From Butyribacter intestini (GTDB lineage Bacteria > Bacillota > Clostridia > Lachnospirales > Lachnospiraceae): a stretch of DNA of 64,000 nt. A program made the translations under genes and the position numbers. The stretch's first letter is position 1. Each line of letters begins with the position of its first letter. The notes below the pieces were generated by a model. It had not been told where the DNA came from. It was given only the letters and a program-made list of their open reading frames with translations, and did not search any database. Below are positions 44,547 to 53,085 of this stretch, in pieces. The stretch is from assembly GCA_001414325.1 (NCBI GenBank), contig LLKB01000001.1, forward strand, positions 62,001 to 126,000, written 5' to 3'.

Positions 44547-45083
44547 ATGATAGCGTATTTGTCAAATCTAATGATACCGATGGTCATATTTGGTATTGTA
44601 ATTTTAGCATTGAGCACCAAGATTGATATGTTTGCTGCATTCACAAAAGGAGCTAAAGACGGTTTTAAGGTTGTATATGAGATATTGCCGACACTTATAG
44701 GATTGATGCTTGCCGTGGGGATTTTAAGAACTTCGGGAATACTTGATGTGGTGGGAGATATACTTGCAAAGCCACTTTCAGTTATAGGATTTCCGTCACA
44801 ACTGGTTCCTTTATCGCTAGTGAAAATGTTTTCATCATCTGCCGCAACAGGTCTGCTTTTGGATATTTTTAAAAAATTTGGTACAGATACATATGAGGGT
44901 CTGCTCGCATCAATATTGATGAGCTGTTCTGAAACGATATTTTACACAATATCAGTATATCTGCTGGCAACAGGAAACAACAAAGAAAAACCATTTCAAA
45001 AAACAGGCTGGATACTGCCGGGGGCATTGGTTTGTACGCTTGCAGGAATGATAGCGAGCGTCATTATTGTAAAAATTATGTAG
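44547..45083 (+). CDS. spmB: SpmB-like membrane protein (nucleoside-recognition domain)
   Basis: 178 residues from ATG 44547, GGGAGGGAG upstream. Hydrophobic, about five membrane segments, with the SpmB pattern: GAKDGFKVVYEILPTLIGLM, LPLSVIGFPSQLVPLSLVK-like KPLSVIGFPSQLVPLSLV, and SCSETIFYTISVYL. SpmA and SpmB help dehydrate the spore core; the usual partner spmA is not adjacent. The last 55 bp including the stop are duplicated in tandem right after the gene. Confidence 0.82.
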   Translation: MIAYLSNLMIPMVIFGIVILALSTKIDMFAAFTKGAKDGFKVVYEILPTLIGLMLAVGILRTSGILDVVGDILAKPLSVIGFPSQLVPLSLVKMFSSSAATGLLLDIFKKFGTDTYEGLLASILMSCSETIFYTISVYLLATGNNKEKPFQKTGWILPGALVCTLAGMIASVIIVKIM

Positions 45084-45138
45084 GGTTTGTACGCTTGCAA
45101 AATGATAGCGGACATTATTATTGTAAAAATTATGTGGA
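45028..45138 (+). repeat. Tandem duplication of the spmB 3' end
   Basis: GGTTTGTACGCTTGCA...TTATTGTAAAAATTATGTAG ending at 45083 recurs as GGTTTGTACGCTTGCA...TTATTGTAAAAATTATGTGG at 45085-45137, with a few substitutions and one small gap. The second copy is non-coding. Confidence 0.85.
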
Positions 45139-45248
45139 TTATGTTATACTTATGAAAATTATATGAGCTGACATTCATTTCAAACAGTAAAAATGTATTC
45201 GTTTTGAGAAGATACCGAGAGTACATAGAAAACAGATGGAGGTAAACA

Positions 45249-45422
45249 ATGGCGGAATGTGATACATGTGCAAATTATACATATGATGAGGAGTATGAAG
45301 AGTATGTGTGTGATGTAAACATGGATGAGGACGATTATGTAAGGTTTATAACAGGCAAATGGGAAGCCTGTCCTTATTACAGGAATGGCGATGAGTACAG
45401 GGTTGTAAGAAAGCAAATGTAA
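45249..45422 (+). CDS. Small four-Cys protein (DUF6472-like)
   Basis: 57 residues, missed by length cut-offs. ATG 45249 follows ATGGAGGTAAACA. It reads MAECDTCANYTYDEEYEEYV, CDVNMDEDDYVRF, then GKWEACPYYRNGDEYRVVRK QM: CxxC, a third Cys and CPYY, very acidic in the middle. This fits a small conserved clostridial family annotated as DUF6472; role unknown, metal binding likely. Shares the upstream box CGAGAGTACATAGA with the PAP2 gene. Confidence 0.75.
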   Translation: MAECDTCANYTYDEEYEEYVCDVNMDEDDYVRFITGKWEACPYYRNGDEYRVVRKQM

Positions 45423-45525
45423 AAAAGATTATCGTCTAAATATTATGTAGCTTTAATAGCGGCTGATAGTGTTATGAGCAAGTGACATACATAGCATACC
45501 ACGAATATCCATCTGGTTAAAAAAT

Positions 45526-45579
45526 AGAGATATGTACTCTCGGAATTTTCTGAATGAAGAATTTCGAGAGTACATAGAT
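45526..45579. repeat. Inverted repeat upstream of the PAP2 gene
   Basis: ATGTACTCTCGGAATTTTC and GAATTTCGAGAGTACAT pair around a short loop. The right arm CGAGAGTACATAGA occurs also at 45217-45230, before the small Cys protein. Regulatory or terminator role unknown. Confidence 0.65.
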
Positions 45580-45596
45580 TATATATGGAGGAAAAA

Positions 45597-46163
45597 ATGT
45601 TTTCTTGGATTACAGATTTAGATATAAATATACTATATTATATACAGGGGCATTTTAGAAATGAGTTATTAAACAGCATTGTAAAAGTATTCACATCTTT
45701 AGGAAATTATGGACTGATATGGATATTGTTGACGATTTTTCTTTTGGTTTGCAAAAAGACAAGAAAGACTGGAATCGTATGTGCTATTGCACTCATAATC
45801 GATCTGGTGATATGCAATGGAATATTAAAAAATATATTTGCAAGAACAAGACCTTATGATGCCTATAAGGATATAAGATGTCTTATAGAGCCACAGCCAG
45901 ACTATTCATTTCCGTCCGGGCATACTGCAAGTTCATTTGCTGCAGTAGTGCCAATACTGGCTGACAGAAATACAAGACGGCTTGGAATAGTGGTTCTCGT
46001 GGTTGCAATACTCATGGCTTTGTCGAGAATATATGTATGTGTGCATTATCCGAGTGATGTTTTAGCGGGTGTTATCGTTGGAATATTTTGTGGAGTGCTC
46101 GCCTGTATGTGCTATAAAATGAAAGGCTATTCCGCCCCAAAAAACAAGTCAATAATACATTGA
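45597..46163 (+). CDS. PAP2-family membrane phosphatase
   Basis: 188 residues from ATG 45597 (GGAGGAAAAA upstream). Five or six membrane helices and the three phosphatase motifs: KNIFARTRP (KX6RP), PSGHTASSF (PSGH) and SRIYVCVHYPSDV (SRX5HX3D). Probably dephosphorylates undecaprenyl diphosphate or another lipid phosphate. The last fourteen residues, MKGYSAPKNKSIIH, are encoded by a partial family 1 repeat (46113-46211), so the native C-terminus has been replaced; all catalytic residues lie before it. Confidence 0.9.
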   Translation: MFSWITDLDINILYYIQGHFRNELLNSIVKVFTSLGNYGLIWILLTIFLLVCKKTRKTGIVCAIALIIDLVICNGILKNIFARTRPYDAYKDIRCLIEPQPDYSFPSGHTASSFAAVVPILADRNTRRLGIVVLVVAILMALSRIYVCVHYPSDVLAGVIVGIFCGVLACMCYKMKGYSAPKNKSIIH

Positions 46164-46211
46164 GCAAGCTCATGTATTATTGACTTATCTTTTTTAGGGC
46201 TGAACTGTTAC
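46113..46211. repeat. Repeat family 1, right-half copy D
   Basis: Nearly identical to copy C, ends in GGCTGAACTGTTAC at 46198-46211. Its first 50 bp form the end of the PAP2 coding sequence including the stop TGA. Confidence 0.85.
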
Positions 46212-46241
46212 AAATTTGTGTTAAAAATTTGAAAAAAGATG

Positions 46242-46270
46242 TTGACAAGCGGATAAAAAACTGATAATAT
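46242..46270 (+). promoter_or_regulatory. tRNA-Leu(AAG) promoter
   Basis: TTGACA (46242-46247), 17 bp, TAATAT (46265-46270), about 40 bp before the tRNA. Confidence 0.65.
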
Positions 46271-46310
46271 ATGTCTTGTTCGTGACAAACGAATGTGTTG
46301 TGAACGAAAT

Positions 46311-46394
46311 GCGGAAGTGCTGGAATTGGCAGACAGGCTAGACTAAGGATCTAGTGTTGGCAACGACGTGAGGGTTCAAGTCCCTTCTTCCGCA
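46311..46394 (+). tRNA. tRNA-Leu (AAG)
   Basis: Acceptor GCGGAAG/CTTCCGC, D arm TGGAATTGGCAGACAGG, anticodon arm CTAGACTAAGGATCTAG with AAG, long variable arm GTTGGCAACGACGT, T arm GAGGGTTCAAGTCCCTT. 84 nt, class II. Confidence 0.96.
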
Positions 46395-46584
46395 TTGCTT
46401 GACAGATATGAATCTGTTTGGATAAGGAAATCTTAATAAGGTTTCCTTATTTTTGAATAACAGTAAAATTGTTTACAATGGTATTGTTATAGATTACAAA
46501 TGAAAGATAGTTTCATTTAAAAGAAAATGAAGTAAACATTTATATCTTAAATTTTAAAGATTTGACTGTGGGAAGTAAAAACTT

Positions 46585-46850
46585 CCGTGCTAGCCGGGGA
46601 GTTAGCGGCTCCTTGTAACCTGCAATCCGCTATAGCAGGGGTGATGTCTTGTCGAGGGCTTGTTTTTTGCAATGCTGCCCCCGGTAAGTGGCGTTGACGC
46701 TTTGGTCTTGCGCAATGAAAACTCATGAACCGTGTCAGGAGGGGAACCTAGCAGCACTAAGTGAGAATTTTCGTGTGCCGTAAGGTAGCCGGAGCCGAGC
46801 TAACTGCCGGGGTAACGGTTACATTGACATTTTCAAAACAGGATGCACGG
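46585..46850 (+). ncRNA. ffs: SRP RNA, large Firmicute type
   Basis: Ends CCGTGC and GCACGG pair. The 5' domain has the conserved GCTAGCCGGGGAGTTAGCGG, and domain IV shows GTCAGG...GGAACCTAGCAGCAC, the Ffh-binding loop region, plus TGGTCTTGCGCAATG as in other Firmicutes. About 266 nt; 5' end approximate. Scaffold of the signal recognition particle with Ffh. Confidence 0.9.
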
Positions 46851-46869
46851 ATTTATATATATTATTTTA

Positions 46870-46899
46870 GAAGCAAGGCTTTAGCCTTGTTTTTTTGTT
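46870..46899 (+). terminator. Terminator of the SRP RNA
   Basis: CAAGGC TTTA GCCTTG followed by TTTTTTTG. Up to the next gene (47255) there is only a further small hairpin (CATCC/GGATG near 46935) and AT-rich sequence with a TATAAT at about 47150. Confidence 0.9.
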
Positions 46900-47254
46900 A
46901 TAGGAAATTTTTTGTTTTCTATAACATAAAAAACATCCCGTGAGGATGTGTATTCCGCTCAAGTGCGAAAGAGTCGCAAGCAACTTATTTTTCTTTTGCG
47001 AAAAATTAATGAAACGAAAATACATTGAATTGTTATTTAGCAAAAAAAGAGGAGTAAAGCGAAAAAGTATTGTATTCTTTTTTAACGAAAAAAGTCGAAT
47101 AAATTGGAAATGCATGGTATTACTAAATTGACGATAAAGCTATTAGATTGTATAATAGAATAAGTATTGCTGCCTGCGTTAAAGCAGGTATGAAATTAAA
47201 AAAGAGTGGGAACAGCAGACTGGATGTGAGTTGATAGAGGGAGGAAAGAAAGAA

Positions 47255-49588
47255 TTGAAGGCGGAATTAAAGCTAAATAACATAAATCAGGTTATAAAGG
47301 ATACCATAATATATGAACAGGGTGATGAAATATCATCGGTAAGTCTTGTAGTAAAAGGCCGCATAAGGATGAGTGCAGAGGGGACAAATATAGTAGTAGG
47401 TTCAGGAAATTTTCTTGGACTTTGTGACCTTGTCGGAGATAAATACGGGATTACATATACAGCAGAGACAAATGCGGTTATATATGCATTTCCTAAAATG
47501 AGACTAAGCAAAGCAGTAAGAAGTCTTGTCAAGGCAAACAAGGACTATGCAGGGCTTATGGTAGCTTCTTTTAGCCGTATTATTCGTGAACTTTCTATAA
47601 CATATGAGAAAATAACGGCAATGGCTGACAAACTCTATGAGTTTTTATTGTCAGGTCGTACAAGATATACAGAGATAGCAAAAGAAGCAGGGATTAAAGC
47701 TGATAATATCCGCTCAATAGATGACATTGAGGAATATGAACAGGGTGATGTAGACATCGACAAGATAATGTATTACAGGGCTTGCTGTGAGATAGCACCT
47801 GATATACAAAAGGCATATTTTGGAGCAAGCTCAGCCATATCAGTATATCATGTTCTCGAACAGATAAAACTTGTAAATGCCATTATAGCTGAATGTGGCA
47901 GAGGAACAGAGTATTTAAAGCTGCTTTCAAAGCCACTTGTCAAAGAGGAAAGAAGTCTTTATATGCAGGTATTTCAACTTGCAAATACGGTTCAGCATAT
48001 AGGTGGAGAGTCTGGCAATGTCATGTCTTTGTTTGATGATATTATAGATTATATAAATACGCTTGAAAATCTGATGCTCGACAAGGCGGGTGTCGATCTT
48101 GAGATAGACCATGAATTTATGGAAGAAACATATTTCAGTCTTTTAAATTCAGATGTTAAAAACGATGACGGTAATGATGCTGATATAGCATTGACAGAGA
48201 TGGAATATCAGGACATAAGCCAGTTGAATAATTCACTTTCCTTTATACTTGATTATTCAGGGATTGAAAGAGAAGAAGCTTTAGATTTTGAGCAGTATAT
48301 CACAGATTTTGACAAACTTAGAGACAAGTTCCTGACCGATGATGATACAAGAACGCTCAGAAGAAATATTACAAAGATGTATTATAAGATATACAAAAAG
48401 GTATTTCTTAAAGATTATAAATCATCAGAAAGTACGCCGGTAATAATAGATTTGTTTCTGAGGTATGGCTTTATAAGCGAAAAGCTTCTTTCAGAAGAAC
48501 TTCTTGAACAGCTTTTGTCCATAGACAGACATGATGTTGGAAATGCATCATGTATGGTATATGATATGAAACAGTGGCTTACTGAAATTATAGAGGGACG
48601 AAAAGAGCCGTCAAAGAGTGAGTTTGATCTTGATTATGCGGAGAGTTTAAGAGATCGAAAGAGAACGGGTGAACTATCAGAAGAACAGGTAAATGCTCTT
48701 GCAGAAGATAAAAACGCAAAGTTTGAATTTGAGGTAGATAATATGTTCAAGGCGAACCACCGTATTTTATACGGACAGGTATCGGCATTTGTTCCGTTTT
48801 TGTTTACAGACGGTTGTGCATCATCGCTCTTAAAGACATTTATGTCTGGAGACAGGATAAATGCGGCAGTTCACAGATTGCTGCAGATAGATTATTCTGC
48901 ATTTTACAGAGAGGGATTATACAAAGGAGATGCAGAGGGTATAAAGAAAGAGTATATAGTCGAGGAAGTTTTTCCTGATTTTATTTTATTCCCTATAGCC
49001 GGAAGCAATCCTATCATGTGGCAGGAGATAAGCGGAAGAAGAAGAAATTCAAAAGGGAGATTTTTGCTGCCGGCATTTCTTGACACGGATATTGATGCGG
49101 CAATGGTTAAACTGTTCGGAAGATTCAGATGGGAGCTTTGCAGAACGATACAGGGTGCAGCGTGGAACAACATACAGGTGAAATCTCTCACAAGTGAGTA
49201 TAGTGATTTTATTCAGTTTTATAAGAAAAACAGGGAATTGTCAGAGGATAAAAAGGACAAGCTTAAAATGCAGATTCAGAAATGCAGAAATAATACGCGT
49301 GAGGTGTTTGTTGTTGACTATGAGAACTGGATTAAGCATGAAGCTCATGGAGGAATCGTTTTGAGCAAACCGGTGAGGGAAATTATGGCTACATATTGTC
49401 CTTTTGCCAAAGATCTTAGAGATTCAGTTGAAGAGCAGCCTTTGTTTAGGGACGCAATGGCAAGATACAACAGAGAGAAAGGTAAAAAGACAAAAGAGTA
49501 TGACCTTAAATTCAGAGTATGGGATAAAGATAAGATTGAGGTTCCGAAGGAAATTGTCAAGACAAGAGATTATTATGTAGAGATGTAA
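47255..49588 (+). CDS. Large protein with N-terminal cyclic-nucleotide-binding fold, function unknown
   Basis: About 777 residues from TTG 47255, with GGAGG ten bases before; TTG 47231 would add eight residues but lies before that site. Residues 10-105 look like a Crp-type cNMP-binding barrel (IYEQGDEISSVSLVVKGRIR, GNFLGLCDLVGD, TAETNAVIYAFPK), but the usual phosphate-binding ERA motif is not evident. The remaining 650 residues are mainly helical, soluble, charged, with no HTH and no named domain; the end (VRDKIEVPKEIV-like) is basic. A single gene between the SRP RNA and a convergent SDR, with its own terminator. Not a normal Crp regulator. Confidence 0.7.
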   Translation: MKAELKLNNINQVIKDTIIYEQGDEISSVSLVVKGRIRMSAEGTNIVVGSGNFLGLCDLVGDKYGITYTAETNAVIYAFPKMRLSKAVRSLVKANKDYAGLMVASFSRIIRELSITYEKITAMADKLYEFLLSGRTRYTEIAKEAGIKADNIRSIDDIEEYEQGDVDIDKIMYYRACCEIAPDIQKAYFGASSAISVYHVLEQIKLVNAIIAECGRGTEYLKLLSKPLVKEERSLYMQVFQLANTVQHIGGESGNVMSLFDDIIDYINTLENLMLDKAGVDLEIDHEFMEETYFSLLNSDVKNDDGNDADIALTEMEYQDISQLNNSLSFILDYSGIEREEALDFEQYITDFDKLRDKFLTDDDTRTLRRNITKMYYKIYKKVFLKDYKSSESTPVIIDLFLRYGFISEKLLSEELLEQLLSIDRHDVGNASCMVYDMKQWLTEIIEGRKEPSKSEFDLDYAESLRDRKRTGELSEEQVNALAEDKNAKFEFEVDNMFKANHRILYGQVSAFVPFLFTDGCASSLLKTFMSGDRINAAVHRLLQIDYSAFYREGLYKGDAEGIKKEYIVEEVFPDFILFPIAGSNPIMWQEISGRRRNSKGRFLLPAFLDTDIDAAMVKLFGRFRWELCRTIQGAAWNNIQVKSLTSEYSDFIQFYKKNRELSEDKKDKLKMQIQKCRNNTREVFVVDYENWIKHEAHGGIVLSKPVREIMATYCPFAKDLRDSVEEQPLFRDAMARYNREKGKKTKEYDLKFRVWDKDKIEVPKEIVKTRDYYVEM

Positions 49589-49593
49589 GAAAA

Positions 49594-49645
49594 TTATCCC
49601 CCTTGAGCAGAAAAATTGTAAATCTGTTTAAGGGGGATTTTTTAA
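49594..49645 (+). terminator. Terminator after the cNMP-fold gene
   Basis: ATCCCCCTTGAGCAGA pairs with TCTGTTTAAGGGGGAT, followed by TTTTTT. Confidence 0.9.
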
Positions 49646-49708
49646 TGTATAGGAAAACGCTTATAATGTAGTGTGGATACTATGACAAAACGCCGGTTGT
49701 GCTATTTT

Positions 49709-50437
49709 TTATATCCAGCCGCCGTCAAGTCTTATTATCTGTCCGGTCATATAACTGCTAGTAGCAGAAATGTCATATACGGCTTTTGCAACATCTTCGG
49801 GAGTGCCGATTCTTCCGGCAGGAACTTCGTCTATAACGGCGGCGAGTTCGTCTGCGTCAAGGAAGCTGTTCATGTCGGTGTTGATAATACCACAGGCAAC
49901 TGCATTCACCTGTATGTTACTTGGAGCAAGTTCTTTCGCAAGAGCTTTTGTGAATGCGTTAATACCCCCCTTTGTAGCTGAGTATGCGACTTCCGTCGAG
50001 GCACCAACACAGCCCCAGACGGATGATATATTTATTATCTTACCCTCATGGCTGCCAAGCATAATCGGAATGGCAAGTTTGCAGCAGTTAAAGACAGATG
50101 TGAGATTTGAAGTTATTATATTGTTCCAATCTGAAGGTGTCATGTCTTGCAAAAGACCAATATATGAAATACCGGCATTGTTTATCAATATATCAGCTTT
50201 GCCAAAGCGTTCTTTTATAAGAGAAAAAAATTCTGCGGCATTTTCAAAAATGCCGATATTTCCTACATATGTCATACAATCTGCACCAATGTTTTCTATC
50301 TCGTCTTTTAATGAGTCAAGCATATCTGCATTTTTGTGACAGCATACGCATACATTAAATCCTTTTTTGGCATAATAAAGCGAAATAGCATGTCCTATGC
50401 CACGGGATGCACCCGTCACTATAACTGTTTTGCTCAT
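49709..50437 (-). CDS. Short-chain dehydrogenase/reductase, FabG-like
   Basis: 242 residues. NAD(P) motif TGASRGIG (about 8-15), NNAG (about 87-90), catalytic S in INISSVWG, Y and K in YSATK (about 152-156), and C-terminal YMTGQIIRLDGGWI as in 3-oxoacyl-ACP reductases. A lone copy, not in a fab cluster, so the substrate could be another ketone. AAACGAGGTTTTAATTT precedes the start. Confidence 0.88.
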   Translation of the reverse strand: MSKTVIVTGASRGIGHAISLYYAKKGFNVCVCCHKNADMLDSLKDEIENIGADCMTYVGNIGIFENAAEFFSLIKERFGKADILINNAGISYIGLLQDMTPSDWNNIITSNLTSVFNCCKLAIPIMLGSHEGKIINISSVWGCVGASTEVAYSATKGGINAFTKALAKELAPSNIQVNAVACGIINTDMNSFLDADELAAVIDEVPAGRIGTPEDVAKAVYDISATSSYMTGQIIRLDGGWI

Positions 50438-50697
50438 AAATTAAAACCTCGTTTTCATATTAGTTCCTATTTCTGCACATATTTTTTGTGCATAGTGCAA
50501 AAAATCTTTTATATATAGATTTTTCACACTTAATATACCATATAAATCACATTATTAAAATAGAGTAACTATTACGATTTGGTTAAAAAAGTTACGACAT
50601 TAAGTCTTTTGCTTTACACATAATTTTTTTTTTGTTATAATGTATCATATGTTTTTTGATATTATACATAAAGAATCAAAGATAGAAAGGTACAATT

Positions 50698-51891
50698 ATG
50701 AAAAAGAAAAGTGTGGCAAAGATATTTGCTTTGAGTTTATTAAAGTCAGTATTGGGCATAATAATCATACTTGCTGTGGGCTTTGCAAGTTATAAGATTT
50801 CATATACGATTCTCTCAAACAACTCTGAAAAGGTTGGAACGAGTTCAAATGAGATTAAGGATATTTTGGATGAGGCCCAGACAGATGAGATTTCTAAAAA
50901 TCTTATATATGTAAGTAACGATAAGAAGATTTCACATCTCATGCTTGAGATTTGCAATACGAAAACAAATAATATGGATTATATAACGATTCCGGTAGGA
51001 ACGGATTATACTATACCTACTGATATGTATCAGAGATTAAGTACCGTAAATCAGGAAATACCGCAGATTGTAAGATTAGGAAGACTTAAGCAGTACTTTG
51101 ACAAGGATGAAGATGCATACGGATATGGTGAGCTTATTATTGAAAAGGCTCTCGGCATAAAGATAAGTTACTATACGGTTATCAATCAGGAAACATATGT
51201 AAATCATTATTCGAGAAGAAATGTAAATGTTAAGTTTAAGCCGCAGTCGCTTTCGGCATCAGGCAGTAATGAAAGTGTCACGGTAACTGAAAAGATAAAT
51301 GTAGCAAGTGAGTCTTATTTAAAACAGCTTAAAGATTTAAATGGAGATCAGACTAAGATTGCTGAATTTATAAAGGAACAGTATGAAAGAGTTGATTCAA
51401 ATCTTACCGTATATAATAAGATTGGTTATGTAGAATGTTACGAGAAGCTCAATCCTGAATATTTCCATTATTGGGGAATACCGGGAATGTATTCAGAGAA
51501 TATTTTTCAGATAGATACAAAAGCTTCAAAAACTTTTATAAATAAGCTTGTAAAAAATACTACATCATATACACAGTCTCAGAGTTTTAAGAAAGTGTCA
51601 AAAAGTTCAGGAAAGTCATCAAAGGGCAAGAACATACTTGTTCTCAACGGCAGCAGGATAAGTGGTCTTGCTTCAGCAGCAAAGACAAAACTTGAGAGTG
51701 CCGGATTTAAGGTGAAAAAAATAGGCGATTATTCTGCAGAAACTTTGACACAGACAAAGATTATCGTAAAAGAAAATGGTGCAGGTAAGGATTTAGCACA
51801 GTATTTTAGCAATCCTGTTATCGAGACAGGTACCGTAGAAAGCGGTTATGATATAAAGATTATAATAGGAACAAATGATGCAAATAATTAA
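50698..51891 (+). CDS. Membrane-anchored protein with LytR_C domain
   Basis: 397 residues. One N-terminal membrane helix (LLKSVLGIIIILAVGFASYK), an LCP-like middle region (about 75-290: YITIPVGTDYTIPTDMYQRL, QEIPQIVRLGRLKQYF) that lacks the usual strong LCP arginine motifs, and a LytR_C domain at the end (about 305-395, NILVLNGSRISGLASAAKTK LESAGFKV). Such proteins act at the cell wall, the LytR_C domain binding glycan or polymer; the enzymatic role of this one is uncertain. AGAAAGGTACAATT precedes the ATG. Confidence 0.8.
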   Translation: MKKKSVAKIFALSLLKSVLGIIIILAVGFASYKISYTILSNNSEKVGTSSNEIKDILDEAQTDEISKNLIYVSNDKKISHLMLEICNTKTNNMDYITIPVGTDYTIPTDMYQRLSTVNQEIPQIVRLGRLKQYFDKDEDAYGYGELIIEKALGIKISYYTVINQETYVNHYSRRNVNVKFKPQSLSASGSNESVTVTEKINVASESYLKQLKDLNGDQTKIAEFIKEQYERVDSNLTVYNKIGYVECYEKLNPEYFHYWGIPGMYSENIFQIDTKASKTFINKLVKNTTSYTQSQSFKKVSKSSGKSSKGKNILVLNGSRISGLASAAKTKLESAGFKVKKIGDYSAETLTQTKIIVKENGAGKDLAQYFSNPVIETGTVESGYDIKIIIGTNDANN

Positions 51892-51906
51892 ACACCGGAT
51901 AAAATT

Positions 51907-51944
51907 AAAATGCACGCCATAATTAAAGTGACGTGCATTTTTTG
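51907..51944 (+). terminator. Terminator after the LytR_C gene
   Basis: AAAATGCACG and CGTGCATTTTTT form a stem around a loop. It separates the gene from the TagA-like gene although only 63 bp lie between them. Confidence 0.85.
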
Positions 51945-51954
51945 AAATGCAGGA

Positions 51955-52749
51955 ATGATTAAGGCTGATAAGTTTGTAAAGTTTATAGATAGAATGAAAG
52001 GCATGGTAAAAAATATGCAGTCATCAGTAAAAATAATGGGTATTGATATTGATATGCTCAGCAATGATGTGTTTATTGAAAAAATAAATGAATACCTTAA
52101 AGATGATAAAATGGATGTGATATTATTTGCCTCTGCGGATATGATAAACCATGCGGCAGAAGATGACAAATATCATGAGATAATAGATAAGGCAGAACTT
52201 TTTCTGCCAGGTGAGGAAGCATTGCTTACAAATTATAAGGTTGATATGCTTGAAGCAGGCGGAATGGTTGTAAGCTGCAAAAGTTTTGGAGTGATGCTTG
52301 AAAATCTCTGGAAACAGGACAGGGTTATTTACATAGTAGCGGATAGTGAAGAAGATGTCGAAAATCTTAGGAATTATTGTAAAAAAAATCAACCGGAATT
52401 GAAAGTGGCAGGAGATTGTGTTTATTCTGAAGAAATAGAGGATGCTGCGATAGTGAATGAGATAAACAGTTGCACGCCGGATATACTTCTTGTTGATCTG
52501 GAGAGCAGTATTCAGGAAAAATGGATAATAGAGCATGTTAAACTTCTGAATGCAAAGATATGTATCGCCATCGGAGGCGTTGCAGGGATAATTATGGCAG
52601 AAGAGAAAAAAGTGCCGGTATGGATTGAAAAGATAGGTCTTACAAAGCTTTATGAAAAGTTTGCGATAGAAAGAATTCCGCAGAAATTTATGAAAGCAAA
52701 GTTTTTCAGTAAAAGAATAGACAGATATAACACAAAAAATGACCAATGA
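51955..52749 (+). CDS. WecG/TagA/CpsF-family glycosyltransferase-like protein
   Basis: 264 residues at most; starts at 51994, 52003 or 52015 are equally plausible because no good ribosome-binding site marks 51955. Family features: MGIDIDMLSNDVFIEKINEYL, ILFASADMINHAAEDDKYHE IIDKAELFLP, and GGVAGI...PVWIEKIGLTKLYEKF. TagA enzymes add N-acetylmannosamine in wall-polymer linkage synthesis. The catalytic DG of the LPDG motif is replaced here by GE (LPGEEALL), so it may be inactive or use another mechanism. Follows the LytR_C wall protein. Confidence 0.72.
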   Translation: MIKADKFVKFIDRMKGMVKNMQSSVKIMGIDIDMLSNDVFIEKINEYLKDDKMDVILFASADMINHAAEDDKYHEIIDKAELFLPGEEALLTNYKVDMLEAGGMVVSCKSFGVMLENLWKQDRVIYIVADSEEDVENLRNYCKKNQPELKVAGDCVYSEEIEDAAIVNEINSCTPDILLVDLESSIQEKWIIEHVKLLNAKICIAIGGVAGIIMAEEKKVPVWIEKIGLTKLYEKFAIERIPQKFMKAKFFSKRIDRYNTKNDQ

Positions 52750-53085
52750 TTTGAACATTTTTACTAAAAAGTAACAATCTATTGGTAAAAACAAACAGTT
52801 TTAGACGGTGTTTATTGTGACATTTCATGATAAAACGAAAAAAACGCAATAATATATACTCTTTGCACAAAAAGTGTAAAATTTATTTGGCTAATTGTCC
52901 TATGGTAAAATATTTTAAGATAGTGTATTATAAAACCATGTTAAATGTGAGTCACGAAAAAAGAACATTATAACTAAATTACAACAAATGATTTGGTTAT
53001 ATGTAGAAGAATCACAGGCAGTATTGTTACATGATTATGGTACTGCATAGTAAAATGAGTTGTAAAATTTAGGAGGACACATATA

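Noticed and set aside
46761-47131. Short open frames around the end of the SRP RNA
   Set aside because: They run through the SRP RNA 3' end and its terminator; no ribosome-binding sites.
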